DNA from: G963663365 sp963663365
GTDB taxonomy: Bacteria > Hinthialibacterota > Hinthialibacteria > Hinthialibacterales > G963663365
Length of the DNA stretch: 64,000 nucleotides
Direction: 5' to 3'
Assembly: GCA_963663365.2 (NCBI GenBank)
Contig: CAXXIH010000003.1
Location: 434,001 to 498,000 of the forward strand
Shown here: in pieces, positions 25,208 to 34,082 of the stretch
Layout of the letters: each line of letters starts with the position of its first letter
Position numbering within the stretch: position 1 is the stretch's first letter
Made by a program: the position numbers and the translations under genes
The notes under the pieces: model-generated
What the model was told of the DNA's origin: nothing
Database searches by the model: none
The model's input: only the letters and a program-made list of their open reading frames with translations

Positions 25208-27217
25208 ATGTTGCAGCGTTTTTCGATTGGAATCATTGTCCTTATCTTGTCTGTCGCGACGAATGGAAGCGTGGCATTTGAGATAACTGACCTATTGCCC
25301 CGGCCCCAGGTTTGGGAAGAACGGGACGGCTCATTCCAATACAAACTGGATGACCTCTATTTTCATATCACTGCCGAGTCTGCCGAAGCTGGCGAGCGTC
25401 TTGCCGGGCATTTGCAGGAGACCTATGAACGGTTGGGGCTTGAGTTGGATACCTCCCATATTGCCGTAGACCAAGGGCAGGCTTTTACGCTCTCAGCCGG
25501 TGAACGGTTTTTGACTACCCCTTTGAGCACGGAGAACTTCCCCGCGGTTGCCCGTGACCAAGGTTATGACCTGCGTATCAATCCGCAGGCCATCACTGTC
25601 CGTGCCCTAAGTGAAGTTGGACTTTTTTACGGATTGGTGACCTTTGAGCAGATAGCCAATTCCACATTGGTGCGTGGCAAGAAGCGATTGGATTGCATTC
25701 GGATTTTCGATTGGCCGCAGATTGAAAAGCGCGGCTTTAGCGAGGATTACGGCCGCAATCAGCTTCCTACAATGGAAGACCACAAACGCAGTATCCGTAA
25801 TTTTTCCCGCTTCAAGATGAATACCTATTTGTTCTTCATCGAATCGGATCATTTTGTCTACGATTTCGATCCTGAGTTGGGCAATGAATACGACCGGTTC
25901 CGTTTTGATGAATTGAAAGAGATTGTGGCCTATGCCAAACGTTATTACATTGAGGTTATTCCCACGGTCGAACTCTTGGGACATATGGAGATGACGCTTT
26001 CCAATCCCAAGTACAAGCATTTGGCTGAGGTCGATGGATTGTGGGATTTGTGCGCAACCTGTGACGATTCATTTGAACTTGTGAAGAATATGGTTTCGGA
26101 AATCGCCCCGGCCTTTGAATCGAAGTTTTTCCATGCCGGACTGGATGAAAGTTGGCATATCGGCAAAGGGCGCTCGAAAGAGATTGTGGAGAAATACGGA
26201 ATCGAAAAGGTTATCCGCGATTACTACATCAAGATGAATGATTTGGTCCATAGTTATGGCAAATCGCTGATGATGTATGCCGATATTGCGGTGAAATATC
26301 CGGGATGCTTGGAAGGTTTGCCCAAGGATATCCATATGATGTTTTGGGGATATACCCCCCGGGATCATTATGTCGATGTCGATGTGTTGCTGAAGGCCGG
26401 TTTTCCGGTGATCACGCTTTCCGGCCTTGCCGATTGGAATGAAATCTATCCTGTCTATGACATGTCATTAAAGAATGTCGATACTTTGGCCAAACAGACC
26501 GCGCAATCGGATGCGTATGGGCATTTTGTGAGCAGTTGGGGAGATCCTTTCCGTGGCGCGGCGGGAACGAACTTGAGCGAGTGGAACAACTATGGCGTTG
26601 CCTATTGTTGTTCAATAGGGTGGAATCCCCAGCCGATCCCAATTCCGGATTACTCCGGTCCGTTTGCAGTCCAGTTTTTCGGATCGGATTCTCCTGAATT
26701 GGCAGAAGCGCTTACGCTGCTGGCCCAATGTCAAAGCGGGCGCAGCCACCTTGCCCGGCGCACATTTCAGAGTGATCCGAAGGCTTTGGTTGATAAATGG
26801 GAAAGCATGGATGCGGATGAACTGGCCTATTGGAAAAAACTGCGCACCGATGCGCAACGGGCTCATCAGCTGCTTCGCAAGATTGAAGTGCCGCGCAACT
26901 CTACGTGTCTCGCAGCAACCGATATTTCCGCGCGGATGTTGACGTTTACGGGCAGGATGGTTTTTCTTTGCCGGGAAGTTGGAAAAAGCGCCAAAGGATC
27001 AAATCCTGATACGCAGAAATATGCAGAGAAATTCGACAAACTGATTAAGCGTTACGAAATCCTGTGGCGTGATTACCGAAATGCTTATTTGGAAACAAAC
27101 CGGCCTATCAATATCGAGCATATCGGCAAAGTATGGGATTTGATGTACGGCGAACTTGAGAGTTTGCGGAATGATTTGCGTTCCGGGACCTATACGCCGA
27201 ATAAAGCAGAAAAATGA
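25208..27217 (+). CDS. exported GH20 beta-N-acetylhexosaminidase-like glycoside hydrolase
   Basis: I use ATG 25208 (MLQRFSIGIIVLILSVATNG), which follows AAAGGGGG by 6 nt, over ATG 25187. It encodes a Sec signal peptide. The 669-residue protein has the GH20 N-terminal domain (FTLSAGERFLTT, YGLVTFEQI). The TIM barrel follows with MNTYLFFIESD, EVIPTVELLGHMEM and the catalytic Asp-Glu in FHAGLDESWHIG (about residue 310). GH20 enzymes cleave terminal GlcNAc or GalNAc by substrate-assisted catalysis. The order fits a periplasmic or secreted enzyme acting on chitin- or glycoprotein-derived sugars. Confidence 0.9.
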   Translation: MLQRFSIGIIVLILSVATNGSVAFEITDLLPRPQVWEERDGSFQYKLDDLYFHITAESAEAGERLAGHLQETYERLGLELDTSHIAVDQGQAFTLSAGERFLTTPLSTENFPAVARDQGYDLRINPQAITVRALSEVGLFYGLVTFEQIANSTLVRGKKRLDCIRIFDWPQIEKRGFSEDYGRNQLPTMEDHKRSIRNFSRFKMNTYLFFIESDHFVYDFDPELGNEYDRFRFDELKEIVAYAKRYYIEVIPTVELLGHMEMTLSNPKYKHLAEVDGLWDLCATCDDSFELVKNMVSEIAPAFESKFFHAGLDESWHIGKGRSKEIVEKYGIEKVIRDYYIKMNDLVHSYGKSLMMYADIAVKYPGCLEGLPKDIHMMFWGYTPRDHYVDVDVLLKAGFPVITLSGLADWNEIYPVYDMSLKNVDTLAKQTAQSDAYGHFVSSWGDPFRGAAGTNLSEWNNYGVAYCCSIGWNPQPIPIPDYSGPFAVQFFGSDSPELAEALTLLAQCQSGRSHLARRTFQSDPKALVDKWESMDADELAYWKKLRTDAQRAHQLLRKIEVPRNSTCLAATDISARMLTFTGRMVFLCREVGKSAKGSNPDTQKYAEKFDKLIKRYEILWRDYRNAYLETNRPINIEHIGKVWDLMYGELESLRNDLRSGTYTPNKAEK

Positions 27218-27277
27218 AGAACGAGCGCTGAAGTCAAATCCTGCTGTCTTTTCCGGCCTCAATTCAGCAAGTGAGAA

Positions 27278-28966
27278 TTATCTCCCCTGTCTTGAGGAAT
27301 TTTCATCGGGAATTACCGCACTTGCGCCGGTTAGCCGTCTCGATATCACTGCGGCAAATACGGCCAAGCCAACAAGAATGACGCCATAGACGAAAATGCT
27401 GCCGACATCGATTCGCTGTTGGTCGATTCGTACTGAAATCGGGATATTGTCGTAGACATACAGCATGATCGAACTGGCGAATTCGCCCAGAGTTACCACA
27501 AATACCAGCAACATGGCCGAAGCCCATGAAGGCAAAATCATGGGCAGGACAATTTTACGGAAGATGCCCCACGGTTTCTCGCCCAATCCAGCCGCTGCTT
27601 CGGCCAAAGTTGGATCGAAATGCTGAAATGCGGCGGTTGTTGAACGCACAACAATAGGCATCATGCGCATCGCATAGGCAATGGGTAGCAGCCATATTGT
27701 CCCAACCAAGACTTGCCCGAAACTGAATACGGATGGCTGACTAAAAACAACAATCAGTTGCAGGGCCAACACCGTACCCGGCAGAGCCCAAGGCAACATC
27801 GCAATCAAGTCCAGACTTTTGCGGAAAGGCATGTCTTTGCGGGCCAAACAGGCACCCGTGGCCAATCCTACAATTCCCGTGCAGACCGTTACTGCTGTGG
27901 CCATAACCAGGCTATTCACAATTGGCCGCCAAGTATCTGCATCTTGAAAAACGGCTGCATAATTTTCCAGTGTGTAGTCACTGGGGAGAATCTCAACCGT
28001 CCAAGTGTTGTTACGCACAAAAGAAAGAAGAATGATGAAAAAATCGGGCAACAGAAGCACAGCGGAACCCAGAATTACAGCGCTTGCCGCAAAAAATCGG
28101 GGCCACCCCGGGCGGACCGGTCTTGGTGGACGGGCTACGCCTTTGGATGCGGAGCGCAGCCGCTCCACACCCCGGTAGCGCTGTAAAAAGATCAGAAACA
28201 GAATCGAAACCGCCGATAAGACTACTGCTTGAGCCATGGCCGCCGATGTGCCTGCACTGATCTTCGTTCTCAAAATCAGCACGGATAAATAGAGGCCGGT
28301 ATCATCGAAGAAATACGGCGCCGAAAATGACGCCATCGAAGTCATAAATACAAGCAAACTCGCGCCCACCAGGGCCGGTGAAATGAGCGGTGTCCAGATT
28401 TTAAAGAAGATTCGTATTCGTCCGGCGCCCAGGCTGCCCGCCGCCTCCAAAATGCTGTCATCCAGCCGCTGTAGAGAAGCGAGCACCAACGTATAGACAA
28501 AGGGATACATGGTGTATGTATGAACCAGGAGCACACCCCAGTAATTTTGCGCAGCTAAATTTTTGGCGTTCATGCCGGTGGCCGCTTCCAGTGCACGTGG
28601 AAAGACGCCTGTCTCACTAAATAGATAGAAAAACACGAGCGTGCCCACGAGTGGCGGCAGCGAGAGTGGCAATACCAAAAGACTCGCCAATACCGTACGT
28701 CCCGGAAAGTCGATCCGATGGATCAGAACCGCCAATGGCACACCGATAGCGATGCAGGCAATTACGGTTGAGATTGAAACAAAGACGCTGCCCCAAAGCG
28801 CTCCCAGTGCCCGCCGTGATTGAAAGAAATCCACATAACGGGATAAGGTCCATCCATCGCCATCCCGCACCGACTCGAAAATCATAACCAACACCGGCCC
28901 GGCAAAATAAACTCCGAGCACAATCCCCAAGCCAATGGTGAGAGTCAGAAAGAAGCGACGGTTCAT
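27278..28966 (-). CDS. ABC transporter permease with two fused membrane domains (Fbp/Thi type)
   Basis: The 562-residue protein has two BPD-type permease units of about six helices each. The EAA loops are visible in the first half (LEAAGSLGAGRIRIFFKIWTP) and the second half (LAEAAAGLGEKPWGIFRKIV). This tandem layout is typical of iron(III) (FbpB/AfuB) and thiamine (ThiP) importers. No ATPase or binding protein is present nearby, so the substrate is open. Its ATG overlaps the methyltransferase stop (ATGA), so the two are translated together. Confidence 0.9.
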   Translation of the reverse strand: MNRRFFLTLTIGLGIVLGVYFAGPVLVMIFESVRDGDGWTLSRYVDFFQSRRALGALWGSVFVSISTVIACIAIGVPLAVLIHRIDFPGRTVLASLLVLPLSLPPLVGTLVFFYLFSETGVFPRALEAATGMNAKNLAAQNYWGVLLVHTYTMYPFVYTLVLASLQRLDDSILEAAGSLGAGRIRIFFKIWTPLISPALVGASLLVFMTSMASFSAPYFFDDTGLYLSVLILRTKISAGTSAAMAQAVVLSAVSILFLIFLQRYRGVERLRSASKGVARPPRPVRPGWPRFFAASAVILGSAVLLLPDFFIILLSFVRNNTWTVEILPSDYTLENYAAVFQDADTWRPIVNSLVMATAVTVCTGIVGLATGACLARKDMPFRKSLDLIAMLPWALPGTVLALQLIVVFSQPSVFSFGQVLVGTIWLLPIAYAMRMMPIVVRSTTAAFQHFDPTLAEAAAGLGEKPWGIFRKIVLPMILPSWASAMLLVFVVTLGEFASSIMLYVYDNIPISVRIDQQRIDVGSIFVYGVILVGLAVFAAVISRRLTGASAVIPDENSSRQGR

Positions 28967-29793
28967 GCGACGCTTTCCCCCATCCTTTTTGCATAAAGAT
29001 AGAAATCTTCAGTGCGGTTGGGATCGAACGGAAGCGATTGCGCTTCAACCGGCATCATTCGAATATTCTCAAATCCGGAGGCAATCAGGGCTTCGGTCAA
29101 ATCGTAGAATTGCCAAATCTGCATATGTGAAGCTTCATGCAGGACAATCTCTTCTTGATTTGATGCGTTTGGATTGGCCGGTGTGACGCACACAAACATA
29201 TGAAAGACAGCACGCTTTGGTGGTTCTCCAACAAACTCATACAGACGCACAAACAGCGCAGTGTCGCCGGTTGAAGTTTTCCTGCGCAGAACCGGAAGAT
29301 AGACATCTTTGCTCAGGCTGCGTCGAAGCAGATTCTTCATCTGAAAAAGAAGTATCCCGCCCGGGCGAATTAGAGAGCCTAAATTCAGGAGTGTTTGCAT
29401 GGCTTGGTCGCGATCCAGATGGGAGAACGAATTCCCAAAACACAGGGCCGCGTCAAATGGAGCACGTGCATCGACTGCCTCGGGGGGGGAGTCGGCCCCG
29501 TTCCAGACTAGGAATTCGGGTGTCTCATTAACGCCTTCTTTGGATTGAGACTCTGCCAGTGAGATCATCGCTTCTGACAAATCCACGCCGGTTACCGTGT
29601 AGCCATTTTGGGCCATCATCCAGGAGTGCATGCCTGTTCCGCAGGCAAAATCTAATACGCGTTGTGCGTTCGCTTGCCTGAGAAATCGCTGAATCACAGG
29701 AGTTTCGGTCTTTAGCCGCGACGGCCAATCGATCATCACGTCATATAGATCCGCCCATGAAGCATAGTGGTCTTTGTCTAGGCTCTTTGTCAT
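28963..29793 (-). CDS. class I SAM-dependent methyltransferase
   Basis: The 276-residue protein has the SAM-binding motif VLDFACGTGMHSWMMAQNG (about residue 50), with acidic motif II in VTGVDLSEAMI and motif III-IV in DAALCFGNSFSHL. The remainder is the usual Rossmann fold with a beta-rich insert (LFVRLYEFVGEPPKRAVFHM). The substrate is unknown. It overlaps the ABC permease gene by 4 nt, an unexpected partnership. AAGG lies 5 nt before the ATG. Confidence 0.88.
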   Translation of the reverse strand: MTKSLDKDHYASWADLYDVMIDWPSRLKTETPVIQRFLRQANAQRVLDFACGTGMHSWMMAQNGYTVTGVDLSEAMISLAESQSKEGVNETPEFLVWNGADSPPEAVDARAPFDAALCFGNSFSHLDRDQAMQTLLNLGSLIRPGGILLFQMKNLLRRSLSKDVYLPVLRRKTSTGDTALFVRLYEFVGEPPKRAVFHMFVCVTPANPNASNQEEIVLHEASHMQIWQFYDLTEALIASGFENIRMMPVEAQSLPFDPNRTEDFYLYAKRMGESVA

Positions 29794-29890
29794 TGGATCC
29801 TTGTGAATATCTTAAGTGTAAGCGATTCATATCAGCAAAAGCGATGCTGACCTGGGGTAGAACTTGTTGTGCGCTCAATATTTCTAGCAA

Positions 29891-29920
29891 AGTTACAACT
29901 CTTTACAACTTTTTACGTAA
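29891..29920 (+). repeat. three tandem 10-bp repeats, TTAC core
   Basis: AGTTACAACT, CTTTACAACT and TTTTACGTAA follow each other exactly. This puts TTAC at 29893, 29903 and 29913, one helical turn apart. They lie about 115 bp before the unknown gene at 30035 and may bind a regulator on one face of the helix. Confidence 0.45.
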
Positions 29921-30034
29921 TCGTGAAACATCAAATTCCCGTCATGGATACACTCATATTGCAAGATGGAGCTGGGGCCTAAAAGGCAAGATGACGGTCC
30001 TGACTGACATGACCGTCTAAAGAGGAAAACCACC

Positions 30035-31054
30035 ATGACTCTACATCGCACAGAAGACCCCGAAGTAAAGGCGGCCTTTTATCTCGAGCGCCTTCTCGAA
30101 CAGTTGGACCGCGAATGTCCGCTGGTTGCTCATCACACGTTTGTGACCCACCACACAACATTTCGTGATGTACTCGATGCCGCACTTCTCGATGCTCTGC
30201 AAGAACGTGTCTTTGCCGCTGCACCAGGAGCCGACGATGTATTCCAGCCGGATTGGAAGGAACTGGAACATGCATTGGAGTTTGGCGAATACCGTTTCGT
30301 TCACGATACCTGCAACGAATATCTCCTTCGTTATAGCCATTTGAGGGGACAACCCTCGGCGGAATCATGTCTACGCCAGGCTCAAGAACTCTTGGCCCGA
30401 TGCCGCATGTTCTTTATCGAGCCGGAAGAAATGCGTATCAATACGTTTATTAACGGCAGAATTCAATTTGTCGTTTCGGAGCGCCGAAGTAGTTCGAACC
30501 ATGACGATTTCTCTGGGAATAACGGCAATGGCAATGGAAATGGCGAGAAAAAGAAACTGCAAGGTGATCCGGGATTCTCTTTAGTGGATGCCTTAGGCAG
30601 TCGATATCGTTGCTTTGTCAAGCAACTGTCGGATGCGCGTATCGATGAAGTTGTACGATTGAAAATTACGAATATCACAGAGCAGACGATTCGCGGTGAA
30701 CATGGTCCTGAACGTGTTGTCTATATGGAGCCGCGCGTTCATTCCCAGGAACAGGTTGTGATTGTCCTTGATGATCTGTCTTATACCGGAAATAGCTATA
30801 CGTTCCGGTTGCACAGTTACGATGGATTTCTTTGGTTTAAGCGCCGCGGTGTCAATCATCGGGAATTCAACCCGGATACCCTCCATCCCGGCGATCACAT
30901 TGTTGCCCAGGTTCTTTACACAACTGAGGAAGTCAAACTCCAACGAGACGGACGAATCCAACGTCTCGGGATTATCAAAGCCATTCCTGTTCGCCGGGTG
31001 CGGTCAATGACGGTTGCCGGTCCAGGTACATCTGCTGCCAGCATTCCAGCGTAA
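30035..31054 (+). CDS. hypothetical protein, two-domain with Asn/Gly-rich linker
   Basis: I do not recognise this 339-residue soluble protein. Residues 1-145 are helical (YLERLLEQLDRECPL, LLDALQERVFAA, SCLRQAQELLARCRM). A linker rich in Asn and Gly (SGNNGNGNGNGEKKK) joins a beta-rich second half with RYRCFVKQLSDARIDEVVRLKITNIT-like strands and PGDHIVAQVLYTTEEVKLQ. The second half is reminiscent of small nucleic-acid-binding barrels, which is only a guess. An AAGAGGA site lies 8 nt before the ATG. Its last 80 nt overlap the 3' end of asnB on the other strand. Confidence 0.7.
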   Translation: MTLHRTEDPEVKAAFYLERLLEQLDRECPLVAHHTFVTHHTTFRDVLDAALLDALQERVFAAAPGADDVFQPDWKELEHALEFGEYRFVHDTCNEYLLRYSHLRGQPSAESCLRQAQELLARCRMFFIEPEEMRINTFINGRIQFVVSERRSSSNHDDFSGNNGNGNGNGEKKKLQGDPGFSLVDALGSRYRCFVKQLSDARIDEVVRLKITNITEQTIRGEHGPERVVYMEPRVHSQEQVVIVLDDLSYTGNSYTFRLHSYDGFLWFKRRGVNHREFNPDTLHPGDHIVAQVLYTTEEVKLQRDGRIQRLGIIKAIPVRRVRSMTVAGPGTSAASIPA

Positions 31055-32927
31055 GAATTTGCCACAGCTGATTGCTAAAATCCCTCCGCCTCGATAAGTG
31101 GGTGTCATAAAGACGCCGTAATGCGCTGGGGCGGAATATCCCGCGCGATTCAACCCGTTTCGGCTCGATGGCTGCCTCCATTTGAGGCCGGAGCGGCCCG
31201 CGAAACCACTCACCAATCGGAACATCAAATCCATGTTTGGGGCGGCTAAAAATCTCCGCCGGTAATATGTCCCGGAATGCTTCCCGCAAAACCCACTTTG
31301 ACTCCTTGCCTCTTAACTTCAGATTGCCGGGAATGCGCAAAGCCGTCTCCACCAATTGCCGGTCTAAAAACGGAACCCGAACTTCAAGAGAATGAAACAT
31401 GGACATCCGGTCGACTTTGGTCAGCATGTCGTCGGGTAGTCCGAAAAACATCTCGGTCCACAACATCTTCTCAAGCGATATATCACTCGGACATGAATGA
31501 AAACAAGCGGACATAGTTGCTTCCGGAGCATGAATATCGAATTCAGATAATCGGCCTGGGTGAAAGAGTTCCTCACGCTTCGACTGGTCAAAGTAACAGG
31601 CCCATTGGTAGTGCCGTTGATAGGCTTCCGGATCCAAACCGCGCAAAAATTTCTTTGCTTGGCGTAGAAGATCAAAGAAACGATTGGCGCGCGATTCGGG
31701 CAGGAGGTTTTGGCCCAGGCTTGCTATCCCTTTTAAAACCGGATTCGGAATCCACTGAAACTTACGATAAAAGTATTCACCCAGGTATTTTCGGTAGCCC
31801 GCAAATAGCTCGTCGCCTCCATCTCCGGAAAGCACGACCTTTACATTTTGTTGTGCCAGTTTGGAAACTTCATAAACCGGAATGCAGGACGAATCCGCCA
31901 TTGGCTCATCGACCTGCCATGAGATATTGGGCAACGTGCGCAAAAGATCTTTGGGATTGAGGCGGCGTTCGAAATGTTCTGTCCCGATCCGTTTTGCGAA
32001 ATCCCGTGCCTGCGCGGTTTCATCAAATAGATCAACTCCCTCAAATCCTATGCTGAATGTTGGAAATCCTGAGCCCAATTCTTTGGCCATAAGCGCCACA
32101 ATTGCACTGGAATCGATTCCTCCCGAAAGAAATGCACCAACCTGAACATCGGCCAACAGATGGGAACGTACCGCGGTTTCCAGGCCATTCCGTACTTGGG
32201 CTACAGCCTCCCGGGGAGCATCAATAGTCCGTACCTCCGGAGAAGTCAGAAAATCGCGGGGATTCCAAAAAGTGATTTCCTTTATGGAGCCATTCTCATA
32301 AACCAGCATTTGCCCCGGCAATAGTTTACGAATGCCCTTCAAAATACTTCGTGGGGCGGGAACATAGAGAAAGGTTAAATAATGGTTGAGGGCGTCTAAA
32401 TCCAGTTCCCGGGGAACGTTCGGATATTGAAGCAGGGATTTTAATTCGGAAGCGAAAACCAAACCCCATGGAGCCGCATAATAGTACAGCGGTTTGATTC
32501 CGGCCCGGTCACGAGCGAGAATCAGACGTCTTCGCGGATTATCCCAAAGCGCCAATGCAAACATGCCATTTGCGTCTTTTAAAAAATCCAGTTTGCTCTG
32601 TTTATATAAGTGCAGGAAGGTCTCTGTATCGGATGACGTCCGGTAACAATATCCATCCGCCTCCAACCGGCGGCGCTGTTCGGGATGGCTATAAAGTTCT
32701 CCATTATAAACGACTGTTACTCCGCCATCTTCAGATGCCATAGGCTGATTGCCATCGCCTAGACCGATAATCGAGAGACGGCGGTGTCCTAAACCGGCTC
32801 CCGGCGCCACAAAAACTCCCCCATCATCCGGACCGCGATGACTGAGGATACGTGTCATTCTATCGAGAGCATCACGATCCACGGGAACATCGGAAGATGA
32901 GCATACTACACCGCAAATTCCACACAT
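30975..32927 (-). CDS. asnB: asparagine synthase (glutamine-hydrolysing)
   Basis: AsnB makes asparagine from aspartate, ATP and glutamine. The protein starts MCGICGVV, giving the N-terminal nucleophile Cys2 after Met removal. The glutaminase domain (about 2-190) has LSHRGPDDGG, GLGHRRLSIIG and VVYNGELYSH. The synthetase domain has the PP-loop GAFLSGGIDSSAIVAL (about residue 267) and SGDGGDELFAGYRKY. The length of 650 is normal. It lies 113 bp downstream of the GntR-type regulator on the same strand. The 3' end overlaps the unknown gene at 30035-31054. Relatives of AsnB also work in surface-polysaccharide and peptide pathways. Confidence 0.93.
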   Translation of the reverse strand: MCGICGVVCSSSDVPVDRDALDRMTRILSHRGPDDGGVFVAPGAGLGHRRLSIIGLGDGNQPMASEDGGVTVVYNGELYSHPEQRRRLEADGYCYRTSSDTETFLHLYKQSKLDFLKDANGMFALALWDNPRRRLILARDRAGIKPLYYYAAPWGLVFASELKSLLQYPNVPRELDLDALNHYLTFLYVPAPRSILKGIRKLLPGQMLVYENGSIKEITFWNPRDFLTSPEVRTIDAPREAVAQVRNGLETAVRSHLLADVQVGAFLSGGIDSSAIVALMAKELGSGFPTFSIGFEGVDLFDETAQARDFAKRIGTEHFERRLNPKDLLRTLPNISWQVDEPMADSSCIPVYEVSKLAQQNVKVVLSGDGGDELFAGYRKYLGEYFYRKFQWIPNPVLKGIASLGQNLLPESRANRFFDLLRQAKKFLRGLDPEAYQRHYQWACYFDQSKREELFHPGRLSEFDIHAPEATMSACFHSCPSDISLEKMLWTEMFFGLPDDMLTKVDRMSMFHSLEVRVPFLDRQLVETALRIPGNLKLRGKESKWVLREAFRDILPAEIFSRPKHGFDVPIGEWFRGPLRPQMEAAIEPKRVESRGIFRPSALRRLYDTHLSRRRDFSNQLWQILTLECWQQMYLDRQPSLTAPGEQEWL

Positions 32928-33039
32928 GGCATCAAATAATCAACTTAATCAATACGATTCAGATTGGAACAGAAGTACACGACTAAGTTGAGTTTAGATA
33001 GGGTGATAGGAGATTGCGAGACAGGGGCAAAAGTAGACT

Positions 33040-33861
33040 TCAGGAAGAAGCGGCTTTTTTATCAAGAACACTCGCCACATATGTTCCCTTCCCTTTTAGC
33101 CTGTACAGAAAACCCTCTTCTACAAGTTTGGAGACCGCTCTATTTGCAGTTTTAAAATTGATGTTGTATTTCTTCGCAAGAGCCCGTTCCCCAGGGATTT
33201 TTTCTTTGTAGACCTGGCTCATGACGTCTTCTTTGATGGTTTCGGCCACTTCCTCATAGAGGTGGCGGGGAGGGCGGCTCTTTGCGATACTACCTAACAA
33301 AGAGCAGAAGATCGCAACGATTTCTTGTTTGGTTTCATCGAAGGCCGCACCACTTATGGCCGCATCGTTAAACAAAACCGCAAATCCCCCGCCCGGGGCA
33401 TGAATCGGTGTAACTGCAACCCATCCTTTGCCAATTGTTACGGCTTTGTTTCCGGTCCATTCCCGATGATCAACTTCAGCCATGACCCAATGGCGATCCT
33501 GTGGGCGCAAATAACGCATCCGCTTAATCCAGGTGCCCCAAGTATTCTCAGACCAGAATGCCGTCAGAGGCAGCCGGTGCCCGCGTTCGTCGGTTGTTTG
33601 GCCTTCACGATTGGTTCCGAAAGTCCCGCATAGGCAATTGTCTTCCAAGACGTAAATTGCACAGCGTTCTAGCCCAAGATGATCCCGGCAAAACTCGACA
33701 GCCCGCCGGTAAAGCACGTCTTTGTCTTTATAGGCCATTAACTCGTCAACAACCGTTGCGACTTCCCGCAAGCCGGCAAAAACAGTGCTTTGTGGTTCGG
33801 GCAACGCAGAGTGGCGGTCCCTATCGCTATTCTGAGTATGGCTCATTTCATCGCGTTCCAT
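33040..33861 (-). CDS. transcriptional regulator: GAF-like sensor with C-terminal GntR-type HTH
   Basis: Residues 20-190 look like a GAF-type ligand-sensing domain (FAGLREVATVVDELMAYKD, VEFCRDHLGLERCAIYVLED, WVAVTPIHAPGGGFAVLFND). Residues 200-265 form a GntR winged helix: IPGERALAKKYNINFKTANR, then AVSKLVEEGFLYRLKGKGTYV. In GntR proteins the HTH is normally N-terminal, so the domain order is inverted. Starts at 33861 or 33846 (MSHTQNSD) are both possible. It is divergent from the secreted protein at 34083; the perfect palindrome between them is a likely operator. It could also read through into asnB. Confidence 0.8.
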   Translation of the reverse strand: MERDEMSHTQNSDRDRHSALPEPQSTVFAGLREVATVVDELMAYKDKDVLYRRAVEFCRDHLGLERCAIYVLEDNCLCGTFGTNREGQTTDERGHRLPLTAFWSENTWGTWIKRMRYLRPQDRHWVMAEVDHREWTGNKAVTIGKGWVAVTPIHAPGGGFAVLFNDAAISGAAFDETKQEIVAIFCSLLGSIAKSRPPRHLYEEVAETIKEDVMSQVYKEKIPGERALAKKYNINFKTANRAVSKLVEEGFLYRLKGKGTYVASVLDKKAASS

Positions 33862-33977
33862 GATACTGAACTGTAATTGCAGGGTTTCGGTTCTGGATCT
33901 ACCCAGTTAATGGCTCCTATTTCATTTCTAACTATTGACAAATATGCCAGCAATGTGAAATAGTATCTCTTGATGGT

Positions 33978-33995
33978 GGTGCACCATGGTGCACC
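33978..33995. promoter_or_regulatory. 18-bp perfect palindrome, likely operator
   Basis: GGTGCACCATGGTGCACC equals its own reverse complement. It is two copies of the palindromic octamer GGTGCACC around AT. It lies 117 bp upstream of the GntR-type regulator and 88 bp upstream of the secreted-protein gene. A TTGACA hexamer at 33935-33940 precedes it. GntR dimers bind short palindromes, so this is the best operator candidate in the window. Confidence 0.65.
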
Positions 33996-34082
33996 TAAAT
34001 GATACGAGAGTGACGCAAAGAATCAATGGGCTGGTGATGGCAATTACTGACCCAGGTATACGGAGAGCAAAAGGAGCTGCGC

